Of a stretch of 64,000 bases of DNA, positions 7,768 to 18,300 are shown piece after piece (position 1 is the stretch's first letter; each line of letters opens with the position of its first letter). Position numbers and translations under genes: made by a program. This DNA comes from Marinoscillum sp965229915 (GTDB taxonomy: Bacteria > Bacteroidota > Bacteroidia > Cytophagales > Cyclobacteriaceae), in the NCBI RefSeq assembly GCF_965229915.1, contig NZ_CBDDJZ010000001.1:2170001-2234000 (forward strand), written 5' to 3'. The notes below the pieces were generated by a model. It was not told the origin of the DNA. It worked only from the letters and a program-made list of their open reading frames with translations, and ran no database searches.

Positions 7768-10700
7768 CTATTTCAAAATAATCTTGTGTGATTGCTCTCC
7801 GTCGGTGACGATGTAGACACCTGCCGGGAGATTCGTTTCGATCTTAGCAGACCTGCTGAGCTTTCTGCTCAACAGTCGCTGGCCATCCAGGCTAATCAAC
7901 TCGAAGGTTCTTTCCGTACCTTCGGGTAGGTTGATGTAGACTGTCTGCTCGTAGGCGTAAACCTGAATGTCATTGGTTTCTAACCCGAGTACTCTTGAAT
8001 TGGTTACCAGCTCGAAGCGATCGGTGAACTGGCCTGCAGCTGAGTTGAAGCTGTAACTTTCTCTGCTTAAGTCGATGGTCTCTTCTGTGTGCTTATCTAT
8101 GAGGTAGAGGGTTTGTCCTTGAGCCGCATCCAAATCGAGAGAGAAGGTGTAGATTCCCGCTTCTTCCACCTGGTAAGTCAGTGGGATCAGCTCCTTCTGG
8201 CTGGTGATGGTTTGGATCGCCAGGGCATGCTCACCTTTCATCGTATAGAGCATATTGGCTCCACTTGTACTAAACACTTTCCCATCATAGCCTTTTGTCA
8301 GTTCGGTATCACTCACCTCCTCATTCCAGCCAATTACTGCCTGCTTGAAGAGTCCCGCTTCATTGGTCAGATTAATTCTGGCAACGGGCAATGAGGTGCT
8401 ACTTGTTCTGAAGAAGTTTTCGTCAGCATTGCTGCCTGATACCCGCATAGATTCTGTGAAGCTCACTGTTCCAGGGGCTCCATCCATTTGGATGAAAAAG
8501 CCCTGCATCGCTCCTATGTGATCGTTCCACCGGGCTTCATTGTCTGGGCCGTTGTTATCGGTAGCGGCTGTTTTGGTCACGACTATGTAGTCACTATTTG
8601 ATCCTCTTCCTGTATCAGAGCCATTGTCGTCCCAGATGTAAATAGTACCAGTAATGTCTGCATTGCCATCAATAAAATCATCTACGTGAATGGCCGCTGG
8701 ATAGGGATTGCTGACCAAATGGTAGCCATCATTAACCCTGGAGGTGGTGTAGCTGATGGTGCCATCATTTGGCCGTCCGGTAAACTCAATGAGTTGTTGA
8801 TTGGCCTGGGTATAGCCCTGACCTGGAACTAGTTCATTGGAAGAAGCATCAATCCATCGAGCCAGTGCATCGGGATCGGAGGAAGCCGCTTCATCGTATT
8901 GGTAGACATGAGCTCCCAAATCAGTTCCGGTGATACTGGCATCCTGCTCTACGGGTGTTCCCACAAAACTGTACTTGCCATCGGCATAGCGGGTGTTGCG
9001 CTTAAAAGTAATGTTGTCAGAAACCGAAAAGCCATCATAAGTTAACAGCGAGGAGCCTGAATGGATCGTCATACTGCCATTATTGATTAGGTTCTCCTTC
9101 ACTTCAAGTGCCGAACCATTGTTCACACTGACACTCCCTGTAGTGGTGATCGTGAGGTTTTTGGCGGCAAAGAGACCTTGTATAGAGAATGCATAATTCT
9201 CGCGAATCTCTACATTATCTGTATTATCCGGAATCAGGCTCGGCGATGAAGACTCACCTAGATTCCAAATGCCGCCTTCCCAGATATACGTTCCTTCTGT
9301 GACGGTAATCATCTGCTCAGCATCTAGAGCAGCGAAATAGTAATCATTTCCTGCTTGTGATGCTCTAATGGTGGCAGTACCCGGACCTTCGATGACTAAC
9401 TGTCCGTTCGAAATGGAAGCAACCGATGCATTATCACTTTGATAGTCCAGAGCAAGACCAGAGCTCGCGTTTGCATAACTGCTCAGATTAAAGTTCTGAT
9501 CTCCTTCTGTTTTGTCTGGTAATGGGTCAAAAGTGATTGTCTGACCAGCTTTGGTTACCGTCAACACCTGCTCAACATTCTCAGGAGCATTCCAATCATC
9601 ATTGGCCGTCAAGCTTGCTGTAATCGTAATTGTACCAGGCTTATGGAGATTGACTATGCCACTACTGCTCACTGATGCAATTTCAGAATCAGAACCTGAC
9701 CAGGTGATATCTCTATCAGACCTGGAGCTACTCTCATCACTCAAATCAAGATCATCTGCGTTCCAAACCACCTCATCGAGTGATTCAAAGAAAATCTCAT
9801 CATCTCCTTTCAAAATAGTAACAGTTCGCTCCACATTTTCAGCAGCATTGTATTCACTATTCCCGGCTTGACATGCGGTCACAATAACGTCTCCGGCGTG
9901 TTTTGCGATCAAAAAACTACCAGATAGCTCTGCATTGTCATTATTCAGTGAATAAGAAACTTCCAAACCTGAAGAAGCAGTGGCTCCAAGACTAATCGCT
10001 TCATCTCCCAACTGCATATCTGACGGTTGGTCGAAGGTTATGGTTTGGTCCTTCACAGCATAAACGGTCTTGGTAATGGCTGCCGTAGCTTCTCCCGTAC
10101 ATACATTTCGAATCACTACACTCACTTGACCGCTAGAAGCATTTTCGGCCACAGCCACTTTCACCATTATTTGAGAATACTCTGTAATCTCCCATCCCTC
10201 TGGAAAAGTCCATTCAAAAAAGGAGCTTAATTCATCTTCTCCTGGAGTAAAACCAGTCAATGAATAGGTACCCGTTCCCCCCTCTTCAATAGATCCTGAT
10301 CCAGCGACACTCAGATTCACGAGATATGTTTCCATCTGTTGCATCGTATACTCCGTGCAGCCATTTAAAGAGAAAAAAGGAGTTGAGCCTCCGGTTACAT
10401 CGTCATCATTTTTCGAAGCAACACTAAAACGCGAAAAAGTTCCGGAGCTGATTTCAATAACCTGTGAATTGGATGTGGATGAGTACTCAGATGTAAATTC
10501 ACTTCCTAAATCCGGATAAACCTGACTTACTACATGACTGGTGGCTAAGGGATCGTCATTAGACCAGTGTATACCTACATCCGCATATGGAGAGCCAGAC
10601 TGCTCAATGGTGGGTTGCAACATGGTAGGTTTAGCGGGAGCAGGTAGCAAAAAGTCGACGATGATTTCATCAGATGAGGAACATCCATTGGAATTCGTAA

Positions 10701-12144
10701 CCGTCACACTGTATGTACCATCTTCTGTTACATCGATGGTTTTGCTGGAAGCTCCTGTGGACCAGGAATAGGTCATCCCTGATGGCAGATCGCTTCCTAG
10801 TGTTTCTGTTTCGCCTTCAGTGGATGTAAAATCTTCACCCAAATCAATGGTAGGAGCATCACATTGGGCATAAAGCCTAATACCTGTCCCTGTTTCAGCA
10901 ACAATAATATTGTCATCATTGACGCCATTCATCATGAAAGCTGGAGTAGTGGAACTCACCGAAGTATAAGGTGAAGCAATGCCTTGACTATATGTACCAT
11001 CTGATCCTGTAAATGTGACTGACCCTGTATAGGTGCTTCCATCGGCCAAGATGATCCCTCCCACGTCGTAGCCTCCGGCATCATTTTCATGAATGCTATA
11101 ACCTACTGTGCTTGACGAACCATGGGTTGCATCGAATAGCACTTCATCCGATTTTGTGAGGCCAGAATAATTTAAGAACACAAGTTCTTCATGTCCGGAG
11201 ACTGTTTTCGAACCCGTTAAAACAATCTTATCATCAATCAAGACATCATGAATGGTATAGGTGCTGGGAATGATAACGCTGGATTCTGCAAAGGAGGTAC
11301 TCAAATAAACCAGACTGGTGGTGCCGTTAGCCATCGCAGCAACAATGAAATAATTTGAGCCAATGATTCCTCCATTCAGGATTTCACTGACAGCCGAGCC
11401 TGCATCAAAACTTTCATCTCCTCCTGCAGTAGATGAGCTACTATTGAACGAGTAGCCATAACCCACAAAGCCAACTGTGGAGCCACTGTAGTAACTGAGA
11501 TACACCCCTCCACCAACGACATAGATATGTCCAGAAATCTCATCTGAGGTACCTCCATACTCTACGTCATCAGAAAATGTGACATCCGTGGTGTATCTAA
11601 CTATTCTCACATTGTTTGCTTCACCTGACACTTGTTTGTGAGCACTTACATAAATGTTCGAGCTAGTGTTGAGATAGTTGAGAAAAGTGATATCGGAAGA
11701 AACAGACCCAATCATACCAACTGACTCAGTAGAGCCCAAGAGTGTTCCGGAGGAATTGTACTTTCTGACAGCATATCCATTTTGGCTTGTTGTTACTGCA
11801 TCGTCAGGGTTGATATTGATCAGCGCATAGATGTTCTCTGAATCGTCAAAGGTTAGTGCTACTCCATGCTCTTCAGAACTTCCATGTGCAGTGGAGTAGA
11901 CTTTTTCCCAATCCTTATTACCATCCGAGTCGTACTTTAAAAGATGCGCGTCATAATCAGAACCAGTAAATACTGTCGCGAGTATGTATACATCACCATT
12001 GGAATCGGAAAGCACATCGGCTACTTCTATAGATCCCGGACCATTGGGGTTACTGTAGGAAACGGACCACTTATCGGCCAATTGGGCACTCAGTGGCTGC
12101 AATGAAAGTAGTAAAGCAGCAGAAAATAATAGTAAAAATTTCAT
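7768..12144 (-). CDS. Cassette B giant T9SS surface protein with propeller-like and Ig-like domains
   Basis: This 1458-aa exported protein has a signal peptide ending PLSAQ (residue 21). A repeat region typical of SBBP/propeller proteins follows at about 25-430 (LLKYDSDGNKDWEKVYS, then YAVRKYNSSG). A gliding/PKD-like Ig domain lies near 430-500 (YSWSTGASSKTIDVTEDGTY). About three bacterial Ig-like repeats lie at 690-950, each with an xQTITFDxxxD start and an ATIRASQAGN-like end. From about 953 the shared C-terminal module begins (RNTRYADGKYSFVGTP, SNPYPAAIHVDDF, IWDDNGSDTGRGS), ending in a type A sorting domain. The last roughly 100 residues are nearly the same as in A and D. It is probably displayed at or released from the cell surface. 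The ligand is unknown. Confidence 0.85.
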   Translation of the reverse strand: MKFLLLFSAALLLSLQPLSAQLADKWSVSYSNPNGPGSIEVADVLSDSNGDVYILATVFTGSDYDAHLLKYDSDGNKDWEKVYSTAHGSSEEHGVALTFDDSENIYALININPDDAVTTSQNGYAVRKYNSSGTLLGSTESVGMIGSVSSDITFLNYLNTSSNIYVSAHKQVSGEANNVRIVRYTTDVTFSDDVEYGGTSDEISGHIYVVGGGVYLSYYSGSTVGFVGYGYSFNSSSSTAGGDESFDAGSAVSEILNGGIIGSNYFIVAAMANGTTSLVYLSTSFAESSVIIPSTYTIHDVLIDDKIVLTGSKTVSGHEELVFLNYSGLTKSDEVLFDATHGSSSTVGYSIHENDAGGYDVGGIILADGSTYTGSVTFTGSDGTYSQGIASPYTSVSSTTPAFMMNGVNDDNIIVAETGTGIRLYAQCDAPTIDLGEDFTSTEGETETLGSDLPSGMTYSWSTGASSKTIDVTEDGTYSVTVTNSNGCSSSDEIIVDFLLPAPAKPTMLQPTIEQSGSPYADVGIHWSNDDPLATSHVVSQVYPDLGSEFTSEYSSTSNSQVIEISSGTFSRFSVASKNDDDVTGGSTPFFSLNGCTEYTMQQMETYLVNLSVAGSGSIEEGGTGTYSLTGFTPGEDELSSFFEWTFPEGWEITEYSQIMVKVAVAENASSGQVSVVIRNVCTGEATAAITKTVYAVKDQTITFDQPSDMQLGDEAISLGATASSGLEVSYSLNNDNAELSGSFLIAKHAGDVIVTACQAGNSEYNAAENVERTVTILKGDDEIFFESLDEVVWNADDLDLSDESSSRSDRDITWSGSDSEIASVSSSGIVNLHKPGTITITASLTANDDWNAPENVEQVLTVTKAGQTITFDPLPDKTEGDQNFNLSSYANASSGLALDYQSDNASVASISNGQLVIEGPGTATIRASQAGNDYYFAALDAEQMITVTEGTYIWEGGIWNLGESSSPSLIPDNTDNVEIRENYAFSIQGLFAAKNLTITTTGSVSVNNGSALEVKENLINNGSMTIHSGSSLLTYDGFSVSDNITFKRNTRYADGKYSFVGTPVEQDASITGTDLGAHVYQYDEAASSDPDALARWIDASSNELVPGQGYTQANQQLIEFTGRPNDGTISYTTSRVNDGYHLVSNPYPAAIHVDDFIDGNADITGTIYIWDDNGSDTGRGSNSDYIVVTKTAATDNNGPDNEARWNDHIGAMQGFFIQMDGAPGTVSFTESMRVSGSNADENFFRTSSTSLPVARINLTNEAGLFKQAVIGWNEEVSDTELTKGYDGKVFSTSGANMLYTMKGEHALAIQTITSQKELIPLTYQVEEAGIYTFSLDLDAAQGQTLYLIDKHTEETIDLSRESYSFNSAAGQFTDRFELVTNSRVLGLETNDIQVYAYEQTVYINLPEGTERTFELISLDGQRLLSRKLSRSAKIETNLPAGVYIVTDGEQSHKIILK

Positions 12145-12180
12145 AGGACGTAAATTGAATTAAGGATTCAAATTCGTCCT
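12145..12180 (-). promoter_or_regulatory. Start-codon-adjacent hairpin of cargo B
   Basis: AGGACG (12145-12150) pairs with CGTCCT (12175-12180). Inside it AAATTGAAT (12152-12160) pairs with ATTCAAATT (12166-12174) with one mismatch. The stem directly abuts the start codon at 12142-12144. Confidence 0.55.
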
Positions 12181-12206
12181 CCTGAGATAATTATAACAAG
12201 ACAATT

Positions 12207-12241
12207 TAGTAGGATGACCATTTATCCTAGTAGGATGACCA
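12207..12241 (-). promoter_or_regulatory. Perfect 14-bp direct repeat, candidate LytTR box upstream of cargo B
   Basis: TAGTAGGATGACCA occurs at 12207-12220 and again at 12228-12241, a period of 21 bp and 63 to 84 nt before the cargo B start. The placement matches the repeat upstream of cargo A and suits binding by the LytTR regulator encoded just upstream. Confidence 0.6.
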
Positions 12242-12255
12242 ATCGATTTAGTGAA

Positions 12256-12950
12256 TCAAATCAGCGTGAGCCGGTCCATAAGTTCCTTACGATACGACTT
12301 GCTTATTTGCACCTTGTGTCCTTTCAAAAAGACATAATTTTCTGAAATACTGTCGATTGCATGGAAATTGATCAGGAATGAACGGTGGACTCTAAAAAAT
12401 CCAGGTGTTGCAGTTTTTCCTCCACACTCTTCAGCGTATGGCTGATAATGTATTTGCTACCCTCAGTGTACACATTGGTATAATTATCAAACGCTTCTGC
12501 ATAAAGGATTTCATCTGACATGAGAGAAATGATTTCCTGATCTTTTCTAACAAATAGCTTCTCAGGAGCACTATTACTCTTGGTGATGATCCGCTTTCTA
12601 TTCAGCCCTAACTCGACATTGGCAATCAGGTCATTTTCTTGAAATGGCTTCACCAGATACCCTGATGGGTTTGTTTTACCCGCTCGTTCAAGGGTTGCTT
12701 TGTCGTAGTATGATGTTAGAAAAATAAATGGTATTGAAAGCTGCTCAGCCAGCGAAATTCCATCCTGGTCACCTTCAATATTGATGTCTAGCAAAGCCAG
12801 ATCCGGGCTGTACTTGGCTACTGCATTTAAGGCATCTTCAGCCTCATCTACAATGTCACAAACTGTAAATCCATTAGCTTCTAAGGTCTCCGCAATGTCA
12901 TCAGCAATAAGCGGTTCGTCTTCCACAATCAGAATGGTGGGTTTACTCAT
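12256..12950 (-). pseudogene. LytTR-family response regulator, split by a -1 frameshift
   Basis: The receiver domain is complete (E10/D11, D55 in LALLDINI, K-P near residue 101) and the LytTR domain starts normally (EILYAEAFDNYTNVYTEG). The frame then ends early at 12372 after EEKLQHLDFLE. One base over, the sequence continues as RVHRSFLINF, then KVQISKSYRKELMDRL, matching the end of the paralog at 4675-5373, and stops at 12256-12258. The switch occurs at a T6 run (12394-12399, minus strand T TTT TTA). Explanations are a lost T in a homopolymer (mutation or sequencing error) or programmed -1 frameshifting. As annotated without a shift it would lack half its DNA-binding domain. It overlaps the kinase stop by ATGA. 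Confidence 0.85.
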
Positions 12951-14827
12951 ACCACTAACTTATACTTGTGCATAATCAAATGAACAGCCGTCCCTTGATC
13001 ATTTATTATATTTATCTCAGCTTTTAGCTTTCGAGAAAGAGATTTTATCATTTTCCAGCCAAAAGAATTGGAGGTTTTTAAAGCCACTTCATCCATCCCC
13101 TCTCCACTGTCTCGAACAATTAGTTCCAGCCTACCGGAGGTCTCGGTAAGATCAATATTTAACACTCCGGCTTCTTTACCAGCAAAAGCATACTTTATAG
13201 AATTCGTAATGAGTTCATTGACAATCAATCCAATCGGAATTACCGTATCAATGTCCAGTTTGATGCCATTAGTGTTTACCTGATGATCAACATGGCTTAC
13301 TCCAAACGCGGCAAAAAGAGCAGAAAGCAGGTTTTCGAAGTAATCCTGAATATCTACACCCCTAATATCCTCTTCGCTGTACAGCTTTTGATGGATTAGA
13401 GCCATTGATTTTACCCGATGTTGCCCTTCCTTCACAGCACTGGCGGCAGCTTCATCTTCCAACGAACCAGCCTGTAAGTTGAGCAGGCTGGAGATAATTT
13501 GGAGATTATTCTTCACACGATGATGAATTTCTTTTAGCAGGATTTCACGCTCCCTTAACGATCTTCTTTTACTTCTAAATAAAAGGAAGAGCAATACGGC
13601 TGCAAGAAGTACAACTGCCGAAATAGCAATAAGAATATTTCGTTCGTTTTCAGATTTTGCCAGAAGCAACTTACTTGTTTGTTGATTGAGTTCCAGTTCT
13701 GTGATTTGGTTATCCTTCTTCTCAGACTCATACTTTTCCGTCAGCTCCAATACAGTCTTGTTATTCCTATCATTCAGCAAACTGTCCTTGTATAATTCAT
13801 AATCCAATCGGTACTTATAGGCAGAAGCGTAATCATTCGTACTGGCATTTACTCTTGCCAAACCAAGAAGCGCATCTCTTATTTGTTCTTTACTATTAGC
13901 TTTTCGGGCTCCCTCCAGGCTAAGCTCCAAATTCGTGAGTGCTGACCCATATTGCTCTTGCATCCTATAAAGCTCCGAAATGTTAAAATAAGTGCGTGCT
14001 AGTTCTCTTTGCTCCCCTATCTTCTCATAGGTCTTAAGAGCTTCTTTGAAAAGAATAAGTGTAGAATCCTTTTTACCCAAGTAATAATATAGAATCCCCA
14101 GATTGCTTGAGCTTGCAGCCAAATCTCTGTATGCTTTTGCTTGTTTTCTATATTTGATTGCAAGTTTGTTGTACTGGAGAGCTGAATCGTACTGCTTTCG
14201 CTTTCTGAATTCAATGGCGATATTGTTATAGACATTACCAAGGCTTTTATCATCCTTCGCTTCCTCTTTTATTGGAATGGCTTTTCGATAATATTCTAAT
14301 GCTTCGTCCACTCTATCAATATTGGATAGCACAATCCCCAGATTAATGAAATTTGAGCCCAGCAATTCGAGATTTCCAATACGCTCATTAATTGCTATTG
14401 ATTGAAGGAGGTATTCAGAGGCCTCTTCATAATTTCCTAGATCTTGTTCCAGATAACCTAGATTATTTAATGCAACAGCCTTCCCTTTCTCATCCTTGAT
14501 CTTCTCAAAATAAGTAATTGCCATCTGATAGTAAACTCTACCAGAGTCAAATTGGCTTAATGTTCTGAAAGCCGTACCAACATTATTATAGCTCTCAGCC
14601 AGGCCCCGTAAGTAATTAGACTCTTGACTGAGTGACAGGGCACGCTTACCAAGTACCACAGCACTATCTGGAAACTCCGAGGAAAGGTTGTATGCACTCA
14701 AATAGAGTGCGCTGATTTTGGCTGTATCAGATTTAGAATCAATATGATTTCTCAGGCTGTCCCACTTAATTGATTGCGAAAAAGTCAAAGTGGGGAACAT
14801 TATAAATAGACAAAAGAAAAATCTCAT
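12947..14827 (-). CDS. TPR sensor histidine kinase (HisKA_2 type)
   Basis: This 626-aa protein has a signal peptide (MRFFFCLFIMFPTLTFSQ), about seven TPR repeats over 30-350 (for example EDLGNYEEAS-type units), one membrane helix (LIAISAVVLLAAVLLFLLF), a HisKA_2 H-box EIHHRVKNNLQ with His435, and a HATPase domain (VNELITNSIKYAF, DSGEGMDE). It is closely similar to the kinase at 5370-7238 over the cytoplasmic half, with more divergence in the TPR sensor half, as expected if the inputs differ. It is coupled by an ATGA overlap to the regulator that follows and is the likely controller of cassette B. Confidence 0.88.
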   Translation of the reverse strand: MRFFFCLFIMFPTLTFSQSIKWDSLRNHIDSKSDTAKISALYLSAYNLSSEFPDSAVVLGKRALSLSQESNYLRGLAESYNNVGTAFRTLSQFDSGRVYYQMAITYFEKIKDEKGKAVALNNLGYLEQDLGNYEEASEYLLQSIAINERIGNLELLGSNFINLGIVLSNIDRVDEALEYYRKAIPIKEEAKDDKSLGNVYNNIAIEFRKRKQYDSALQYNKLAIKYRKQAKAYRDLAASSSNLGILYYYLGKKDSTLILFKEALKTYEKIGEQRELARTYFNISELYRMQEQYGSALTNLELSLEGARKANSKEQIRDALLGLARVNASTNDYASAYKYRLDYELYKDSLLNDRNNKTVLELTEKYESEKKDNQITELELNQQTSKLLLAKSENERNILIAISAVVLLAAVLLFLLFRSKRRSLREREILLKEIHHRVKNNLQIISSLLNLQAGSLEDEAAASAVKEGQHRVKSMALIHQKLYSEEDIRGVDIQDYFENLLSALFAAFGVSHVDHQVNTNGIKLDIDTVIPIGLIVNELITNSIKYAFAGKEAGVLNIDLTETSGRLELIVRDSGEGMDEVALKTSNSFGWKMIKSLSRKLKAEINIINDQGTAVHLIMHKYKLVV

Positions 14828-14902
14828 TCAGTCTTTGCTTAGGAAGAGTAACTCCTAAAAATACACAAATGGCTTGTAATTTTTCGCCTGGACACAACAA
14901 AT

Positions 14903-14981
14903 GAAAACCGGCCCTCACGATTTCTCGCAAGTGGCCGGCTTAATTCCTGAATACGAATCATCATCGATCCAGGACGCCCTA
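14903..14981 (-). terminator. Cassette C 3' element and terminator
   Basis: A GCCGGCC/GGCCGGT stem with a short T run on the minus strand is at 14903-14942, and the core cgatccaggacgcccta is at 14965-14981. An extra inverted repeat CAACATGA/TCATGTTG lies just upstream in the transcript (about 15016-15035). Peptide D shares this longer version. Confidence 0.65.
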
Positions 14982-15060
14982 TGCTGTTTGCCACCTCCGC
15001 CTGTCGATGGCTCCAACATGACATATCATGTTGGGATTCTGTCTATCACCTCACCCCAAC

Positions 15061-15080
15061 CCCTCTCCTCGAGGAGAGGG
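15061..15080. repeat. Perfect 20-bp palindrome downstream of peptide C
   Basis: CCCTCTCCTCGAGGAGAGGG is a perfect palindrome ending 8 bp before the stop codon of peptide C. Confidence 0.65.
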
Positions 15081-15088
15081 ACTTCCTA

Positions 15089-15268
15089 TTAATTGCTCTT
15101 TCTGTGATCTCTCAACTTTTTAATTCCATAGACACCGCCAGCAGCCAATAGGATGCTCAACCCGCCATCAATAGGAGTAGCTGGAGGAGCTGAAGGTTGC
15201 GCCAATGCAGGTAGTGCACATAGTAAGACTGGTAAAACAAGGATTGATTTATAAAATAGATTTTTCAT
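15089..15268 (-). CDS. PID-CTERM-like 59-aa peptide C
   Basis: This 60-codon gene has a signal segment MKNLFYKSILVLPVLLCALP with cleavage at ALA|Q, then PSAPPATPIDGG, LSILLAAGGVYG and the tail IKKLRDHRKSN. It is the most diverged of the five at DNA level, yet the linker and hydrophobic segment are kept, which indicates purifying selection. It lies 79 nt after cargo C. Function is unknown. Confidence 0.8.
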   Translation of the reverse strand: MKNLFYKSILVLPVLLCALPALAQPSAPPATPIDGGLSILLAAGGVYGIKKLRDHRKSN

Positions 15269-15282
15269 GATATTATCTTTTT

Positions 15283-15333
15283 AACCTCACCCCACCCCCC
15301 CGAGTCGTCGGACCGCTCCTAAAGGAGAGGGGT
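15283..15333. repeat. Imperfect palindrome between cargo C and peptide C
   Basis: CGCTCCT and AGGAGAGG arms lie with a C-rich stretch. It is of the same CTCTCC/GGAGAG type as the palindrome on the other side of peptide C, so the peptide gene is bracketed by related repeats. Confidence 0.5.
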
Positions 15334-15347
15334 CTATCGGAGAAAGT

Positions 15348-18300
15348 TTATTTTAAAATGATTTTGTGTGAATGCTCTCCGTCAGTGATGATGTAGACAC
15401 CTGCCGGAAGATTCGTTTGGATCTGGGCTGAGCGACTCAGCTTTCTGGACATCAACTGCTGACCATCGATACTGATCAACTGGAAGGTTTTCTCTTCACC
15501 ATCCGGCATGTTGATGTGGATCGTTTGCTCATGAGCATAGACCTGGATTTCACTTCCGTCAAGAGCTAGTACTCTCATGTTGGTCACCAATTCGAAGCGA
15601 TCTGTGAACTGACCTGAAGCTGTGTTGAAGCTGTAGCTTTCTCCACTTAAGTCAATCGTTTCTTCGGTATGCTTGTCTCTCAGGTAAAGCAATTGACCCT
15701 GTGCTTCCTGAAGATCCAGCTGCAAGGAGTAAACCCCTGCTTCTTCTACTTGATAAGTAAGTGGAATCACCTCTTTTTGACTTGTGATCGTTTGGATGGC
15801 CAGATCATGTTCACCTTTTTTTGTGTAGAGCATATTCGCTCCGCTGGTGCCAAATACTTTGCCATCGTAGCCTTTTGCCAACTCTGTATCACTCACCTCT
15901 TCGTTCCAGGCGATGACCGCTTGTTTAAACAAGCCGTCTTCATTGGTCAGATTAACTCTTGCGAGTGGATTCGAATCAATGCTTGTACGATAGAAGTTAG
16001 CGTCTGCATTGTTTCCAGTCACACGCATTTCTTCTGTAAAAGTCACAGTACCTGCTGATCCATCCATCTGGATGAAAAAACCTTGCATGGAACCAATGTG
16101 GCCATTCCATCGACTGACATCTGGGTCTCCATTATTGGTGGCTCCGGATTTTGTCACGACAATGTAATCGCTGTTAGAGCCTCTCTCGGTATCGGACCCA
16201 TTGTCATCCCAGATGTAAATTGTCTCCGTGGTAGCACCGTTCCCATCTATGAATGCATCTACATCAATGGCTGCAGGGTATGGATTTCCTACTAGGTGAT
16301 AGCCATCGTGAGTGGCTGAAGCAGTATAATTAATAGTACCTGAGTTTGGTATTCCCTCAAATGAAAGTAGCTTCCTATTGGCTTGTGTATACCCTTTCCC
16401 AGGGACTAGCTCATCTGCAGCTGCGCCAATCCAGCGACTCAGTGCATTCGGATCAGAAGACGCAGCTTCGTCGTATTTGTAGACATGTGCTCCCAGATCT
16501 GATCCTGTGACACTTGCACTTTGCTCCACCGGTGAGCTAACAAAACTGTATTTGCCATCAGCGTAACGTGTTTCTCTTCTAATCTCTATTGGATTTCCTG
16601 TTACAGAATGACCATCATAGGTGATCAGTGTTGACCCTGACTGAGCAATTATACTCCCAAAGTTGAAAAGATCCGTACTTATTTCAACGAAGGAGAAGGA
16701 CTCCATCAGGATATCGCCATTGTTGAGTAGCAGCCCACCAAGCTCCAAGTTTCCTGATCCTTCGATGGTTAAAACCGCCGGCGAATTGACCGTGAGATCA
16801 GTTGCTTCGAAGGTAGTTTCGTTTTCAATTGTGTAATTTCCATTAATAATCGCGCTGGAAGTTGCTATTGGCCCAGTTCCATTGTTCCAGGAAAAGCCAT
16901 CCCAGGTAATGTCTTGAAAGTCTACAGTAAAGCCACTATTGAAACTTGTGACATTGTTGAATATGGATGCGTCATTTCCAGTGAATGCACTGTTTTCAAA
17001 CGTAAAAATCAGCCCGTCTACATATGCATTGCTTGTTGCACTTCCCGAGAGCGTCAGTGTAGCACTAAAACCATCGTCACTTACAGTGAGTATTGGCGTA
17101 AGTCCGTTTGGGAGGTTACTAATAGAGTAGTCACTTACCGAAAGTGTAGTTCCCGCATTCGTAAAAGTTTCGTCTATCAAATGAATTGTGGCACTTCCAA
17201 GCAACATAGTTGCATTTGTAGGAGACTTGTAAAAATTAAGATCATTTTGTTCGTATTTAAAAATACGATCGTATCTAGATCCAGTAACAAATAGCTGAGT
17301 ACCATCTCGACTAAATGCTATGTCACCTATGAGGTCATCTTCACTCCTAAAACTGAAATTCCCGACATACGTTGCACCTTTTGTCAGATCAAAAGGCACA
17401 TTTAGCATGTATTCATTTACATCATCTCCTTGGTTTCCAGAGATAAACAGCTTAAACCCATCGTTAGAAATCACTATACCGCTTGGATTATTTTCTTGAG
17501 TAAAGCCGAATGGCGTACCATCAAACGTTACACCTGAAGTGATGTCAAAGGGAGTTGCCAAACTGTATTGATTCACCTCTTTCCCAAATCCACCTAGCAT
17601 ATACAGTTTGCTTCCGTCTGGACTAAACGTTAATTCAAGAGGCTGAATATCTTCAGAAGTTACATCTAAAGGATTACCATCAGGTGTTACACCAGATGAA
17701 ATGTCAAATGGATTCGAAAGGGAATACTGGTAAATTGCGTCGGTATTTCCCACGATATACATCTTTGATCCATCTCTGCTGAACGCCATACCAAATGGAT
17801 TGTCCTCTTCATTGGAAACGTCAAATGAATTGCCACCATATTCTGCTGTAGATAGGTCGTAGGCAGTAGATAGGTCGTACTGAAAAACCGCATCGTTATC
17901 CCCACCCAGAATGAATAAACGTGTTCCGTTATCATTGAAATCAAAAGCACTAGGTGACATGTCTTCTGCTGTGTAGTCAAAATTTTCTCCTCGATAAAGC
18001 GTTTCAGATGGATCAAAGGTTGATCCGTAAACAAGAGAAGGGTTATCATTATTTCTAAAGTCAATCCCAAAGCCGCTTGCATGCATGACGGCATTTTGGA
18101 CGTCATCAGCTACACTTGAGGTGAAAGCTGCATCAGTAAAGGTGAAAACCAAGCTGGCAATGTCATCTGCGTTTTGGTTGTTCGTAGCCCTTCCGCTGAA
18201 AGATAGCGTTGCTGATTGACCATCTACAGCCACTTCCAGCTCTGGTATCAAACCAGCAGGAAGATTGTTAATATTATAGTGAGTGCTAGAAACAAGAGCA

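Noticed and set aside
14839..15024. 61-aa ORF in the cassette C 3' region, with a similar ORF at 22377-22562
   Set aside because: The shared text follows from the conserved 3' DNA element; the reading is not kept in cassettes A, B or E and one frame runs through the terminator hairpin.
15669..16058. Antisense ORF inside cargo C, and similar ones inside cargos A, B and D (1996-2394, 8089-8394, 24847-25491)
   Set aside because: They mirror the conserved C-terminal module on the opposite strand; no start signals or family features were seen.
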